Shown here one piece after another: positions 1 to 17,229 of a stretch of 64,000 nucleotides of DNA (its first letter is position 1; each line of letters begins with the position of its first letter). The notes under the pieces were generated by a model. It had not been told where the DNA came from. It saw only the letters and a program-made list of their open reading frames with translations, and searched no databases. A program made the position numbers and the translations under genes. The stretch spans positions 6,448,001 to 6,512,000 of the forward strand of contig OV121081.1 of the NCBI GenBank assembly GCA_921293015.1, read 5' to 3'. The stretch comes from Phorcus lineatus. Lineage: Eukaryota; Mollusca; Gastropoda; Trochida; Trochidae.

Positions 1-2500
1 CCATGTAAGCACGTTAACTTTAGTATTCCTTTATGGTGATTATGGACTTTCAGTGTGTTGTACGACAGAAACCTTATAAAAAGATAGCAAACCAACGTAT
101 GATCTTTTCCTTTTATATGACATGAGTGTCATAAATAAACTTGTTTGAAACACTTCAAAATTATCATTTATAATTTTCAATATTGTTCTTACAGAATCAA
201 TTACTATATCTAAAAAATCTCAATATGATGACGTAAAAATTAGTATTATTCCTACATATATAGAAAACTCATAAAATTTTCTTTGAAAATCAAACGAAAG
301 TGAGTAAAATAAAAAAAACCTTACAGATATACCTTTTTACACAAGCATATTTGAATCCGCCGAGTTCCTCTTTCCCCTGATATCTAATACGCCAAAAAGT
401 CAGAAGAACAGCGCCAAATTACTCCAGTAGACATGCAATTACTCATTAATATCGGAAACATTACGCCGGCATGTGGACTTTAAAAACAATCTGTTAAATA
501 TTTTAAAGTATTCATTCACTTTAACAACGATGGATTCTGCACTTCAGTGATACTCAATCAGTTCATAACTGTGCACTTCTGCCATAATTTCCTAGCAACA
601 CAATTACATGTACTTGGACTTCTATGGTTAATATGATTTATACCGGAAAACGATTGATATGCGATGTTGCTTTGTGTGTCCTTTATAGCATAATCCTATT
701 CACGGGAATGTAAGCTATAATTTTAAGTGAGGTCACGTGGAATTTCTTACTAAAACTTGATACTTCCATGAAATGTAATAAGGACGCGATATTGGAGGTG
801 ATCTGAGACTTTATTCCAAAAAAATAAAACATATTTCGCGGGTACAGGCAAACTGACGTGAAAGACGGCAAAGAAGGTTTAACGTGGGAATAGAGGGGAC
901 GCATTTAACTCAATCTATTTCCTCCGCCTAAGCGGGACTGGGGAGAAACGAGGAATATAAACGAACTGGGCGCACTAGCCTAATGCTGTTAGTAACATAC
1001 CAGCAGGCACCGGGGTCACGGGGAGGCATGCCTTTTGTTTAACCTAGCCAACTGATGTGAAAGATAACAAGCAGGCTGAATGTAATATTCATAAAATTTA
1101 AATGTGGTCAAACGTGAAAACCAATGTTTATGTGTTAGATAAGCAATCTAATAAGCATTAAAAGCAATTACTTTTTATATCATAAGCAATAATAAGAAAT
1201 ATGCGTAAATATGTATTGCTATGAACATCCAACAACGTATACGGTTCTATCACTGATTTCTTTTTTATGATGCATAGGCAAATACCATTAAGTAAAGACT
1301 CAGGCAAACCTCGACGTACATGAAAATGCATTTATACAGTACTCGCGGATATTTTTAATTTCTGGATCGGATTTTACAAATTTTGAAATAACGATTTTTT
1401 AATAAGGCTTGTTGAATGCACCATTATAATTTAAAGTATTTATTTAACGTAAACATTATGCTCACATTTGCAATACATCAAGAAACATGTTATACATGTA
1501 GATGAGCAATGCGTGAATAGAAATTCCTACCGTGGTTTACACGAGCAAATGCATTTGCAGGTGCGTATTACAAATGTGCCATTGACAGATAAATTTGTGA
1601 AAGACGTTGTAATTTGATTTTAACGCATGTTTAGGAGTATATGCATACAGCAAAAATGTATGTATGAATTATTTTAAATATTGTTAACGGGGAGTAGCGC
1701 GTTGGTTTTCTAATATTTTATATGGAAGAAGGTCCCTAATAAACATTAGTTAATGCCAAAAGAATTATCGTCAGAGGGTTAAACATCTAATTACTGGGCC
1801 CCATTATCCGTAGACGTAGAAGCAATTATTCAGTATCTAGTAAAAACAAGTGGCGACCATTATTGTGTGAACATCTGTTAGTCATTTGCTTTGAGGAAAT
1901 TTTTCCACATACCTTAATTTAACTCAAATTAAGAACTGCTTCTTTCATTTAAAAAAACATTGTCATGCAATTGTTTATGTTTGTTTTCGTTTCTTTGAGA
2001 TCAATTTAATTGCCTCTCAGTTTTTTCTAAAGTGTAAAAATGACACGTCAATTATTATATAAGCTATCAACTTTCAAATACAACAAAAAGCATGTAATTT
2101 CTATCCCCGGGATTACTTAAGTAAGTATTTGGCAATTATTAAATTTTAACAGGAAATCTCAGAAATGAATCATTACTTTAATGTTCAATATAGTAGAATT
2201 GACTGTTAAGATGTTTAGGGAAGTCATGGATTGAATAACGACCCGTTCGATTTAAGTGGTATGCAACATCACGAAATGTAAAAATTTCTTTCTCATGAAG
2301 TATTTGTATTTAAATGACACATCATTTGATCTACAAATCGACCGCATTTGCACAGCGCATTGTTTTCGGGTCTGAAGTTAAGGAAGACTTGGAGACGAGA
2401 AAAAGTGTTGACATGTAAACTTCCTCGCTTATTTGACTTAGTAGATTAGTGTAAAACCCTTTTTCATAAACTTGTGATAAATTGCGATATACTTCATATA
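1..2500. other. Non-coding AT-rich stretch
   Basis: No open frame here resembles a known protein, and the short frames lack coding-like composition. No RNA gene, clear repeat or promoter could be recognised by eye. It is treated as intergenic or intronic DNA upstream of the first SINE remnant. Confidence 0.6.
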
Positions 2501-2504
2501 TACA

Positions 2505-2577
2505 GTGAAGTGAGGGGATATGTGGTTTAACGCCGCTTTCAGGGGTATCTCACTTACCACTGCGCTATCCCTCCCCC
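2505..2577 (-). repeat. SINE remnant, tail fused to tRNA-like head
   Basis: Read on the plus strand this is the reverse complement of the tail of the tRNA-headed SINE family in this window (GTGAAGTGAGG, then GGTTTAACGCCGCTTTCAGG). It is followed almost at once by CCACTGCGCTATCCCTCCCC, the reverse complement of that family's tRNA-like 5' head. The roughly 230-bp middle of the full element (compare the copy at 55.6-55.9 kb) is missing. Visible fact: both ends are present and the centre is absent. Inference: an internally deleted copy. Confidence 0.7.
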
Positions 2578-2589
2578 ATCCTATCCCGT

Positions 2590-7019
<4,430 letters not shown>

Positions 7020-7029
7020 AACAGCATAT

Positions 7030-8379
7030 TCCATAATGAATTCTATTTCCAATATCGTAGTTGCATATCTGTAAGAATACGTGTTTAGTAACACCACCGA
7101 TAAATATATTAACGTTAATATGTGATCAAGTCTTGACAAATTCCCGCTTTACATCGCATAAACTCTCTATATTGTTCTTTATCCAACTACATTTTGATCT
7201 CAAATATTAACGAAATTCAAGTTCAATTTGTGTGTAGTTCGTTATTTTTGTATGCAAACCAAAATATGCTATTGTTTCCACTTGGGTATATATATATGAT
7301 GTCAATAGAAACAGTCCTCTGATTTTTAATTCCTATTATATCTAATTTTTGTTACATAAGAGACAATCTCCAAACTGAGATGACTTTGTCATTTTACAAC
7401 TACTTCGTGCAAAACTGTCATAATGTTGTAATGCCTCCAGGTATTTTCCTCCTTCCGTCATAAAACACATATGAATAATTGATGCTAAACCCGATATCGT
7501 ATGCTTTTAAAACAAACGCCTCTGGGAAGCTGGTTGCCAATAAGTTGTCGGTTGGATAGCCCAAATCTTTGGGTGGGTATTTATCACTGCATTGTCAATG
7601 GAAAGTATATGTTACAATCGCGTCCGCATTAACTCTCTTTATCTATATGTGTACATAATTAGGAAAAAGTACACAGGTGGAGGAGTTCAACCTGATAACG
7701 TCATCTATTCAAAACAGGTGACAGTTTTATTGTATCCGCACCAGAATAATTTAAATGACAGGGAGTAACTGAACTGAATATTAAATGTAGTGTACATGAT
7801 CATATTTAATGTAGTGTATATGAGCATATGGTGGACGTAAATACAGCCGTGATGATTGCATAGTGTAAACTGATGTTAGTATAGTGAGTATTATTCAATA
7901 TTATGCGTTATCAAATAACCATTTATTTCGTATCACGTAAACGTTCAAAATAAAGCGCTGTTTAATTCATATAATCAATGATCATCAACTTCAAGTTTTG
8001 GGGTGAAAAACATTGGAAATCTTGAGCATTTAACGACATCGTAATAACAAATTTGGGAAACATTAAATCTATTTTACATAAACATTTATACCCTAATTAC
8101 ATCTACTAATAAGTTGTACATATTTGATTACCAGCGAGGTACATGTTATATTGGATGTGTTTTATCCGCTCAGCCGTAGCATCATTGTAATCGAAGAACT
8201 AAATTATTTCATGGGCTTTGTACTCGTGCACGTATTATAAGAAGAATTACATTCGGATGACCCTGATGGTGCATTATTCCGCTTTTTGGCATTATGACAC
8301 AATTTAAATCAACAACTATTTATTTATTAGTTTTTAGATTTAAAACATCTTGAACATATTCAGTTTGGCATACGTCTAC
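7030..8379. other. Non-coding stretch
   Basis: Nothing recognisable as a gene, RNA or mobile element. Ordinary AT-rich spacer up to the SINE insertion. Confidence 0.55.
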
Positions 8380-8391
8380 GTAACGTAGCTG

Positions 8392-8631
8392 TCTGCAGTA
8401 GAGAACTGTTCTACACGCAGTCAGGTTTGGGTGCAATGCTACACTGAATTTCAGCGCAGTACCACCCATGGTTCGCTAGTTCCAGCCGTTGCTCGCAGGT
8501 TTCACCGCAATGCATAGTCACAATGGTGTTGCGGGCTTTCGCCCTGCAATAATACTAGCAGCCACGATATAAGTGAAATAATCTTGAAAGTGGCGTTAAA
8601 CACCAACTCACCTCACCTCACCTCACCTTAT
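8392..8631 (+). repeat. 5'-truncated SINE with 12-bp target-site duplication
   Basis: The body aligns by eye to the SINE at 38.67 kb (GAGAACTGTTCTACACGCAG, GGTTTGGGTGCAATGCTACA). The 3' tail reads TGAAATAATCTTGAAAGTGG, then CGTTAAACACC, then repeated CTCACCTCACC. The tRNA-like head is absent, so the copy is 5'-truncated. It is bounded by perfect direct repeats GTAACGTAGCTG at 8380-8391 and 8632-8643, a 12-bp target-site duplication. Such duplications and 5' truncation are expected of retroposition by LINE machinery. Confidence 0.9.
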
Positions 8632-8649
8632 GTAACGTAGCTGAATATG

Positions 8650-11600
8650 TGATAAATGGTAAATTATATAAGATGATTTCCTCAAAACGTTTGAACTATA
8701 TAAATCGTGTATCTCCAAGAACAAATTCCTTTGGCGGTGGAGATGAAACAATGTTGTCATTTCATTGTCACATCTAAGCCAAAATAATGTCTGCTTAACT
8801 GAATTCTTGCCTGATGAGTACCTTAAATTTACTGATGACGGATATATGAAACATTTGATGTATTAACCCTATGAGTTTGCGGGACGATTCGCTATTCTAG
8901 TCAATGGTCTGTACTTTCATGCATATTTGATTAAACCACGTAAGTATACCAGGTAAAAGATCATACATTACCAACTCACGTAACCCTTAAGGATGGTACG
9001 AGGACGCCATATACCTTTGGGCAATACAGGTAAAGATTCCATGAGCATGAATGTCGTAGCATAATTCACTGACAATACAGATCATGATTATTTTCAACAG
9101 TAGAAATAACGAGTTTGCTCTGAAACAAACGGACAGGTTGCTGGCTCCCTGAGGCTAAAACGCATAATCTCTTCGTGAATTGACAATTATTGGTACAGTG
9201 ACGCACATGTACATGTGTTTTGCTTTGGGCGAGTAAAAAACATTTATTCACAGTCATCGATATATTTCTGTGTGATGCATAATGGAGACTCTCGCGGCGA
9301 CAACCCTGCAACAACGGTTATACTTAGATATAATTAATTCTACTATACCATGTGCAAGACAATGATCTGCTTGCACTTCTCTGAACTCTGGGTTAGCAAA
9401 TATTGCGTCTTGAACAATGTTCATTGTATCTATACTATTATGTCGGGAGCTTACGTAAACTCTCCATTCAAGACAAAACACATCTTATACTTTCAAGATT
9501 AACTTATTGTTGAAAAGTAGGCAGAATCTTGATTCGCAATAGGATATCACATGTATGCGCATGCCATAGATCTACTTGTATGACATTGCCCCTGCGTCGC
9601 AAGCAATATCACTTATGTAACACCTGTAGTTGATAATAAAGCGCTTCCGTTACTACCTAATTATTCGCAGGCTTACTATAGAATGTGCACACAGCCCTTT
9701 TAAACGCACATGAAACGACATTATGATTTTTTGCTATACCATTGACCCAATGCGATTGTCAGAATAAGTCTCAAAAGTTATATTAAGTTGACAAAATGTG
9801 ATAAAATGTTGACGATATGTGGCTTCTTGGTGCAGTCTATACCTTTACAGGTACAGGTATAATGTTGTGAGTTTGGCGGACGGTTATATTATATTTAATA
9901 GAAGTAACCTGCTACTGTGGTAAATTGTGATTAACCCAAATGGAATTGGTGAATATTTTGCAAGAAGTAGAAAGATTGTTAGTATTTCACTAAATTGAAC
10001 AATTCGTGGCTGATAACAATTTACAAAATCTTTGATCATTTTTATAATACACTTATTCTATTAATTGCTGCATTGAGGATATAATATTGTTATGTTGTCT
10101 GAAAACAAAATTCTAAATACAATCGATTTATCGTCATACTTCTTGTGACATTGACAAACTGTCATACCTTATCGCAATCCATTCTACAATTATGTACTAA
10201 ATTGATGTACTTATAAATATTTACATACGGCAGCAATCAATAAGCAAATAAATAGATAAAATGCACAATGAGACTCCCAAACCTTCACATGATGGTCGAT
10301 CACTGGCTTCATGTCAATCTGATCAGGAATGCATTCTGATGTGATCGACCCATCCTTCAAACATACGTCTTCTTTGATATAGGTTAATCGAAGTAACGAT
10401 GTGATGACATTTCGAAAGCAAAAAGGAAACAATGTGTGAATAAAAGGGTTTTTTTGTCAGGGAATTATTTGTCGTTGGTTTTACGGGTTTGTCAGGTCTA
10501 TATTATCCAAACCATCATTTTAAATTTATATTCGATAACAAATCGTGGTCTTTTTAAAATAAATAAGAACAAAGCAGTTGGTAATATATACTATTAGATA
10601 AATGCATATTGTTGTATACCTGAACTGAACTAATAATTTACCCGGCAACTGTTTTCCCCGCAATGAAAATATATATAAAACATCTTGGACATACAACAAT
10701 TCTAAACAGTATTACCCAGTGATACATTGAATAAAGATACAAGTAAAGGTCCATAAACCTTAGCACTGTATATGTTTACGTGAGGCCATCAGATGAAGGC
10801 GGTGGCTATCGTGCATCACAGACCTTGAAATTAATGGATGATTTTCGATCACTTTTGAATGACTAAGTCTGCTTGAGAATAGCCTGCATAGCCAAATCCA
10901 AAGTCATTCAATCATTAAAACGGATTATTTCATAATGAAAGAACTGATAGCTGCTCTCTTTTTAATGCATATAATAAAAGCCAATACATTGATATAATAT
11001 GTTGGTATGGTGCAAAACAAAAGAAATAATGATATTAAATTTTTTTATTTTAAATTTCCATGTTAAGGGAAATTTACCTGTTCTTTATTTCGTTGTCTGC
11101 AAATTTTATTAATAGTCATATCCTTGCATTTGTTGAAATCATTAGACGCATGTCATGTTGAATGACTTTCCAAATTGAGGGAATGTTCGGAGTAATCTAA
11201 AATCCTATTTTTGTTAACGTTTACAAATCGTTCTCTTAATCCAAACTGAAGTTCGTTAAAGCTCTTGTAATATTGAAATTGCGTCCGTAATCTTCTTTAG
11301 AGTTCTAAATGAAAGGATATGCAGACTCGCTGCTTAACCTACGTGACGTTCAAAGCGCAAGGCAGCCAAAAACCAGCAGCTCCTCTTTATATTTCCACCA
11401 TTCAAGAATGCTTGAGATGAAAACATGTCGAGCTCTTGTTACCAATGTAAATATTAGAGTTGCTTTGTTAAAGACCTTTGCGATAACGTTTCTCTGGCTT
11501 CGTCTGCTTTATTATATTGACCACGTTTTTTGCTTAATTTCCTCAATAGACGGAACGTGAGGAGTAGCAAACGACGATCGTTATACCAAACAGTTATTTG

Positions 11601-12884
11601 CCTATCCTTTCACGTAATATTAACGTCTTCTACGTAAAAACTTTGATGTCGCGATGACAAGTGCAGACTGGTTGAATATGTGTATCAAACTGTGATAGTC
11701 AGTGGGATATGTTTGGGTTGTAGTTGACATTTAAGAGCATAATGTTAACTTGAAGGTTGTAGCTCTGATATTATGCTCAAAACCAAGCAATGAAAACACA
11801 GATAGCGATGTTGTAGAATTTGCCGACAGAATCTGTCAGTTGTTTTGAGTAGTTTGCACTGGCTATTCCATTTCGTAAGAGAAGGTAAATGTTTGTATGT
11901 TGTTTATGTGACAAGACAAACCGAATTTGTTGATAGAATGATACAGGTATTTTCGAAATACATAAACACAGCAGTGACATCTTAATTACAGGCTGGGTAC
12001 CAGAGTACCAGATCACCATGCCTCATTCATGGAGAGTTTGTAAGTGATGGTTGCTTGTTGAAACGCTATCATGAAATAACCTTGTGTGAAATTCTCTTAG
12101 TTCTCAACTCTTTACATTAAAAAGACTTGAGTCAAAAGATTTAATTTAGATGATATTAATAATGGATAAATCCAAAATTGAAAGCCATAAATTTAATGTC
12201 TTCATCATAAATTTGGGAATCGGGATTGGGATTGGAGTTTAGATAGGATGTTACGAGAAATATATTTCATTGAAAAATTAAGGTTTGTAATCAATGAATT
12301 ATATTGTTCCAACTAAACATAAAGCTTGGACCTATGCTAAGACTATAAGACTAAAATGATGAAATATGGTATGAAGACATAACGTTGTTGCAGATGACAC
12401 TGTATATCATAGTTGGTGGAGATGTAGCAATATGGCACAGACGGAGATAATTGCGCTGAATCATACGAGGAACGAATGGTTGTAACCTATTAAGCAATCA
12501 TCATCGTGTTATATATATTCTCCGCTGTAGATGTATATGTTATTAGATATAACCGTTTATATACCACACTCAACAGTTTTAGAACAAATACGTTATCCGT
12601 TACAGACAAACAGTAATGAATATTAACCTTTGGAAGTCATACACATTGGAATTAACGTAATAGTGCATACACTATTTTAAGTCCAAAGTACTTGGGCCGA
12701 GTGCAAAAAAATCATTAAGAATAATGCGACTATTGGTATACTAAGCATCTTGTTCATTACAGTCATTCATAGATGTGAAAGATGTTGTGTACATCTAAAT
12801 TTGCACAAAACTTTCAAAAGCGGTTTCTAAAACGCGATTTCCCCATACATCCCAAATAAAGTGACCTCTGGTATTGTAATTTTG
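8650..12884. other. Non-coding stretch upstream of the GPCR exon
   Basis: No recognisable coding exon. Because the GPCR coding exon begins directly after a splice acceptor, one or more 5' UTR exons and the promoter of that gene could lie in this interval, but I cannot place them from sequence alone. Confidence 0.5.
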
Positions 12885-12899
12885 ATTATTTCATTCCAG
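12885..12899 (+). promoter_or_regulatory. Splice acceptor before GPCR start codon
   Basis: A pyrimidine-rich run ending TTTCATTCCAG lies four bases before the GPCR ATG at 12904. This fits a 3' splice site, so the gene probably has an upstream intron separating a 5' UTR exon from the single coding exon. Visible: the tract and AG. Inferred: its use. Confidence 0.6.
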
Positions 12900-12903
12900 G
12901 GAG

Positions 12904-14034
12904 ATGTCGCTGAACGGGACAGGCCTCACGGGAGGGAATGAGACTCCCAACATTTTCCACTTCTACAGTATGATGACATTTCATGAGGTCTTCGCTCCAA
13001 CATCAGTGATGATAGATAGGACAATTTCACCAATATTCTACATTATTGGAGTATTCTGCAATCCGCTATCTGCCTATATCTGGCTTAAGGAAAAGACAAG
13101 AAAGAACAACTCTTCGGCAATCTACCTTGGCACTTTGTCCATATCTCATTTTGTGTTTCTAATTCTGCATGTTTTCGTGGAGCTCAATTACGCCTGGGGG
13201 GTAAAAACGTACAATGGACCGATTTCTTGTGAAATCTACAATGTTATTTATTACGTGCCCCAATACCTTGCACCGTTATTAGTTTTGAGTTTCACTGTTG
13301 AGAGGTACATTGCTGTCTGCCACCCTTTCAGCAAAGAGAAATTTTGCACAGTTCGGAGAGCGGTTATTGCTGTTGTAATGCTTCTTTTGTCATCGATATT
13401 GTTGTCAGTGATTCAAGGATATTTCTGGACATACAATCCTGATATTAAAGACTGTGATCACAGATACGAAGCAAGAGATGGTGGACAGACGAGCATTATT
13501 AACGTATGGACATGGATTACCGAGTTGTTGATATTTGCTATTGTTCCGCTCTCTGCTCTTGTGTTCAATATCTTTGTTATCAACGAAATCAAATCGTTAA
13601 CACGGCGAGGGCCGGCCTATCAGCAGCCGGGAAGTGGTAGCCCGACAACATCCACGGTCACGCTGCTTACGGTGTCTTTTTATCTCATCTGTACATGGCT
13701 CCCGGCAACTCTCGTGTACTCTCTCCAGAACCTGTTTGTCGCTAATCCAAACATGACAGCTGATGAAATAAGGGAAGATCCTGAATGGAGAAATTATTTC
13801 ATATACATCACCATCAGGAAAGCTATTGAGGAGATAACATTGTCAAACTCTGCATGTTACTTTTTCATCTACTGTATAACAGGGAAACACTTTCGGGATC
13901 AGGTCTGTGCATTGTTCGGACTGAAGAGATGTGTGCCTACCGAACATACATCACCCCCACTGCATAAACAGTACATGGCAGTGGCCAAGATTGACCATGT
14001 GACGAACGGTCATACTTCTATTACGAGCGTATGA
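12904..14034 (+). CDS. Class A (rhodopsin-like) peptide-type GPCR
   Basis: This 376-residue plasma-membrane receptor is probably a neuropeptide receptor; the layout recalls invertebrate FMRFamide/TRH-receptor-like proteins, but the ligand is unknown. The N-terminus has sequons at N4 and N12. TM1 lies around 41-62 (N53 = 1.50) and TM2 around 71-94. TM3 runs from C109 (3.25) to the ERY motif at 133-135. TM4 lies around 152-174, with C184 as the ECL2 disulfide partner. TM5 has P215 (5.50). TM6 has CTWLP with P267 (6.50), and TM7 is around 299-325. A helix-8-like GKHFRDQ follows, with tail cysteines C335 and C343 as possible palmitoylation sites. ICL3 is short. Odd points: 2.50 is His82, 4.50 is Met159, and NPxxY reads YFFIY (319-323). 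The ORF is complete from ATG to TGA. An ATTAAA at 14323-14328 and an AATAAA at 15706-15711 are candidate poly(A) signals. Confidence 0.93.
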   Translation: MSLNGTGLTGGNETPNIFHFYSMMTFHEVFAPTSVMIDRTISPIFYIIGVFCNPLSAYIWLKEKTRKNNSSAIYLGTLSISHFVFLILHVFVELNYAWGVKTYNGPISCEIYNVIYYVPQYLAPLLVLSFTVERYIAVCHPFSKEKFCTVRRAVIAVVMLLLSSILLSVIQGYFWTYNPDIKDCDHRYEARDGGQTSIINVWTWITELLIFAIVPLSALVFNIFVINEIKSLTRRGPAYQQPGSGSPTTSTVTLLTVSFYLICTWLPATLVYSLQNLFVANPNMTADEIREDPEWRNYFIYITIRKAIEEITLSNSACYFFIYCITGKHFRDQVCALFGLKRCVPTEHTSPPLHKQYMAVAKIDHVTNGHTSITSV

Positions 14035-14039
14035 AGGAG

Positions 14040-16880
14040 TCTCGCCGGACCAGTATCACTAAGGAGGATCAATTATATGTCAAGCAGATTTATGACTTGT
14101 CAACAGCATAGAGGTTCCCAGGGCCCATTATATTATGCTGTAATCAGCACGCGTCAATATCGGAATATCCTTGCATAGTATTATTGATATTACCGGCGTA
14201 GCTTTATCAATCTCCTGAGTAGAACATAGACTATAGTTTGAAGTATATCGATAGAATCATTACATAACCTATGCTTATTATCAACATTTCAATGCCGATA
14301 CCGTTAAATCATGTTCGTGAAAATTAAACTAAAACATGCAATTTACTAACTGTTGAAATGTATTCGACATCCGTTCAACCATTGGGTTGATGTTGATGCA
14401 TGTTTAAATTGTCCTTAACTGTAGAGTTGGTTTATATCAAAGTATAATACCCTCAATAGAACAATATACGCGACACAAATGATTTTATTAAACAATGAAT
14501 TCCAAATGGAGACATCTATTTTCCCAATCAAGATTCTACCGTGTTTCAAGAAAAACGCTACTGGGATTCCAGAACAAGTTTTAACCACCAGGTACTTACA
14601 CCGAAGTTTTATTTCGGCGCCATTTTTGGCTAGCTTAAATTACGTCAGATTGGGCTGCTGTCAGGTCGTTATGAAGAGGAAAACCCCGGAGAAGAAGTAC
14701 GAATCCCGGTAGAGTCTATGTTATTTAGAATGTTTACTTTCCTTTTATTGAATCAGCTGATAAGCTACGTATCTCGTGATTAATGAAATTCGTTAAGAAT
14801 CTACATCGGCCCTCATCCAAAATTCAATTACGGTTTCACCTTGTCTGTTGCTAAAAGTTACTAAATCTGTCAAAAGTTCATGTACATAAAATCCAAAATT
14901 TTCTAACTCGAACAACAGGAATCTCAACGTTGAACTTGGAATGTCTACACAAAGAGACCATTATTGTATTGTAACTCATCCATAAACGACGTTCTTTTGT
15001 AACTCGGTAAATCGTCCAGTACATATGGTTGAAGGAAGTTTTCAAAATCATAGCGTCTTTTTTATGGTGTCCGATTTCATATATTAAACTTGGCATGGAG
15101 ATATATGTCATGAAAGTAGTAGAGCGATGGTCCTTTGGTAAGAAAGTACTGGTTGTTTTTAAAAATTTGGTTTCATGATGAACATGTGGTTTAAATTACA
15201 CGACATATCTTACTTCCGCTTAACAGTACTTTGCCTGATTTGTAAGAATTCGAAACACTGAAATGGTCTTAAAAAGGTTTCTGTAATAAGAAAGAAAACC
15301 GGCATGTGTTTGGCGTCCTCAATTAGCTCTGATATAGAGACAGCGCAGTACTAATTGAAGACCCACTTACGAATTTACTAATCACATACCGGTGTTCATA
15401 ACTTCATTATCAAGAAACAATGTCCGCTTAAACACCACCAATCTAATACATTAATTTATTTAATCATTGGTCCATCATCATCAAGTCTTTGATTATATGA
15501 TTAGTTTTGAAAATCCATAAATTGCCTAACTGAATATGTAAAAGGTTGACCATGTGACACCACTTATGTTTGATAATTTTACATTGGCTGCAGGTTCATC
15601 TTGTTATATATATATATCCTCATCAGACGAAAATATTGTCATAATATTATATAATGTTATATTGTTACAACTGCTTTAATTGTTAGCTGCGTTGGCTACT
15701 CGTGAAATAAAGATTTGTTCATAACAAACGTGTCAATCATTCATATTTGTTTGCTGGTTGGTGTCCGATCCGAATGATAAGTTAACCTTTTTCGTAGGTC
15801 CAAAGGATACATTACATATCTGACTAAAAAAATGCATGAAAATGACATTTTCAAATCAAACTGAATAGTTGAATTGAAACCTAATTATCAATGATAAAAG
15901 ACTCAATGTAGATTACAATAATGAGGGGAACTCTGTTTCAGTCTACATATATAAAAAAAGAATGGTAGCAATATATAGAAATTAGCATGTCGTAGCAAAC
16001 CCAGTGGACTTTGGTCACTTACGCGGATGGTCAGTGGTCGTACAATAACATATATTTACGTCTAATGACTACTATCCAGCAACAGACACGGAGAGGGACA
16101 TCCATGAAACCTACACGCGACTGACAAGGCAATTCAGAGCTCCCCTGTACCTTACAGACATAAAGCTTTTCCCCTTTGTATCATTATTATTTTGTTTAAG
16201 AAGACTCTAATATGGCGTAAGGTCTTTGAATGTCATTTTGAAGTTGAATACATAAGAAAAGCTTTATCTTCTGGATATCGTTTGGTTATTGTTCTTCAGG
16301 AAATCGGATATCGAAAATCTACCCCCACGCCCTTTACATTTTACTTACCAGGGAACTGAAAATCACTATGCATATCCACTTAATGGAAGGACTTCACTAA
16401 TATTAATACAAATGTGACCTTATCTCGTGATACATTTCAATCACATTTATATGTATGTAATTGTAAAATCTTGTACTAATTTACGATAATTATATATTTT
16501 GATAGACAATTGTAGGCTTTGGTCATTTACCCAATTTCGTTAACAACAGAGGATTTTAGGGCAGCTTCATAAGATTCCTACGATGTATTACTGACGACAT
16601 TCCTTCAATAATCATCGAAAAAATCATTACATATTTCAAAAGTCAAACACCATTTCACATTGATAAAAAAGTGAATTGTTGTTTGAATTTATGCATATCT
16701 TTCTGATAATCTTTAATGACTGCCCATGTGTTTACTCTAAACCTGGTTACAATCAAAGCTATATCTACTTCTTACTCATATTGGAAGTATTGACGTCAAG
16801 TGGCTGCTTAATGACGAGGTATTTCGTTATCATGAAGTCATCTTCCCTCAGCAGAATATCACGTCTAACTTTCTTGAATG
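14040..16880. other. Probable GPCR 3' UTR and spacer
   Basis: Immediately after the GPCR stop there is no further coding frame. Candidate poly(A) signals lie at 14323-14328 (ATTAAA) and 15706-15711 (AATAAA), so part of this stretch may be 3' UTR. The rest is AT-rich DNA in which I see nothing. Confidence 0.5.
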
Positions 16881-16883
16881 TGG

Positions 16884-17168
16884 AGCGCGGTGGTGTAGTG
16901 GTTAGCATGCTGGCCTATCGCCGCCGACGACCCGGGTTCGAATCCCGGTGGAGACACCAAACATTTGTGACCTTGATCTCATACCGCGTTGTGTCCTTGG
17001 GCAAGGCACTTCATCCACATTGCACTCAGTCAACCCAGCTGTATAAATGGGTACCTGAATAAGGGAAGTACGGAAGCGCTAAGTAGCTGCTGTAGTACAA
17101 TTCCTTCAGGGTAATAATGTACCGCCAGTGTGCAGTGCCTCCCACTGGATATTAGGCGTTAAAATGTA

Positions 17169-17225
<57 letters not shown>
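16884..17225 (+). repeat. tRNA-headed SINE with (ATT)n tail
   Basis: The head GAGCGCGGTGGTGTAGTGG, then TTAGCATGCTGG, contains a Pol III A box. A perfect B box GGTTCGAATCCC follows about 50 bases later. The body contains GTGTCCTTGGGCAAGGCACT and CAACCCAGCTGTATAAATGG, a central module I recall from several metazoan tRNA-derived SINE families. It ends in about 57 bp of ATT repeat (17168-17225). The length of about 340 bp and the microsatellite tail are typical of SINEs. It is not a functional tRNA gene, because the acceptor stem does not close and the sequence runs on. Confidence 0.88.
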
Positions 17226-17229
17226 GTAA

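Noticed and set aside
16895..16960. Possible tRNA gene (A and B boxes, GGTTCGAATCCC)
   Set aside because: The acceptor stem does not close and the sequence continues into a SINE body with a microsatellite tail.
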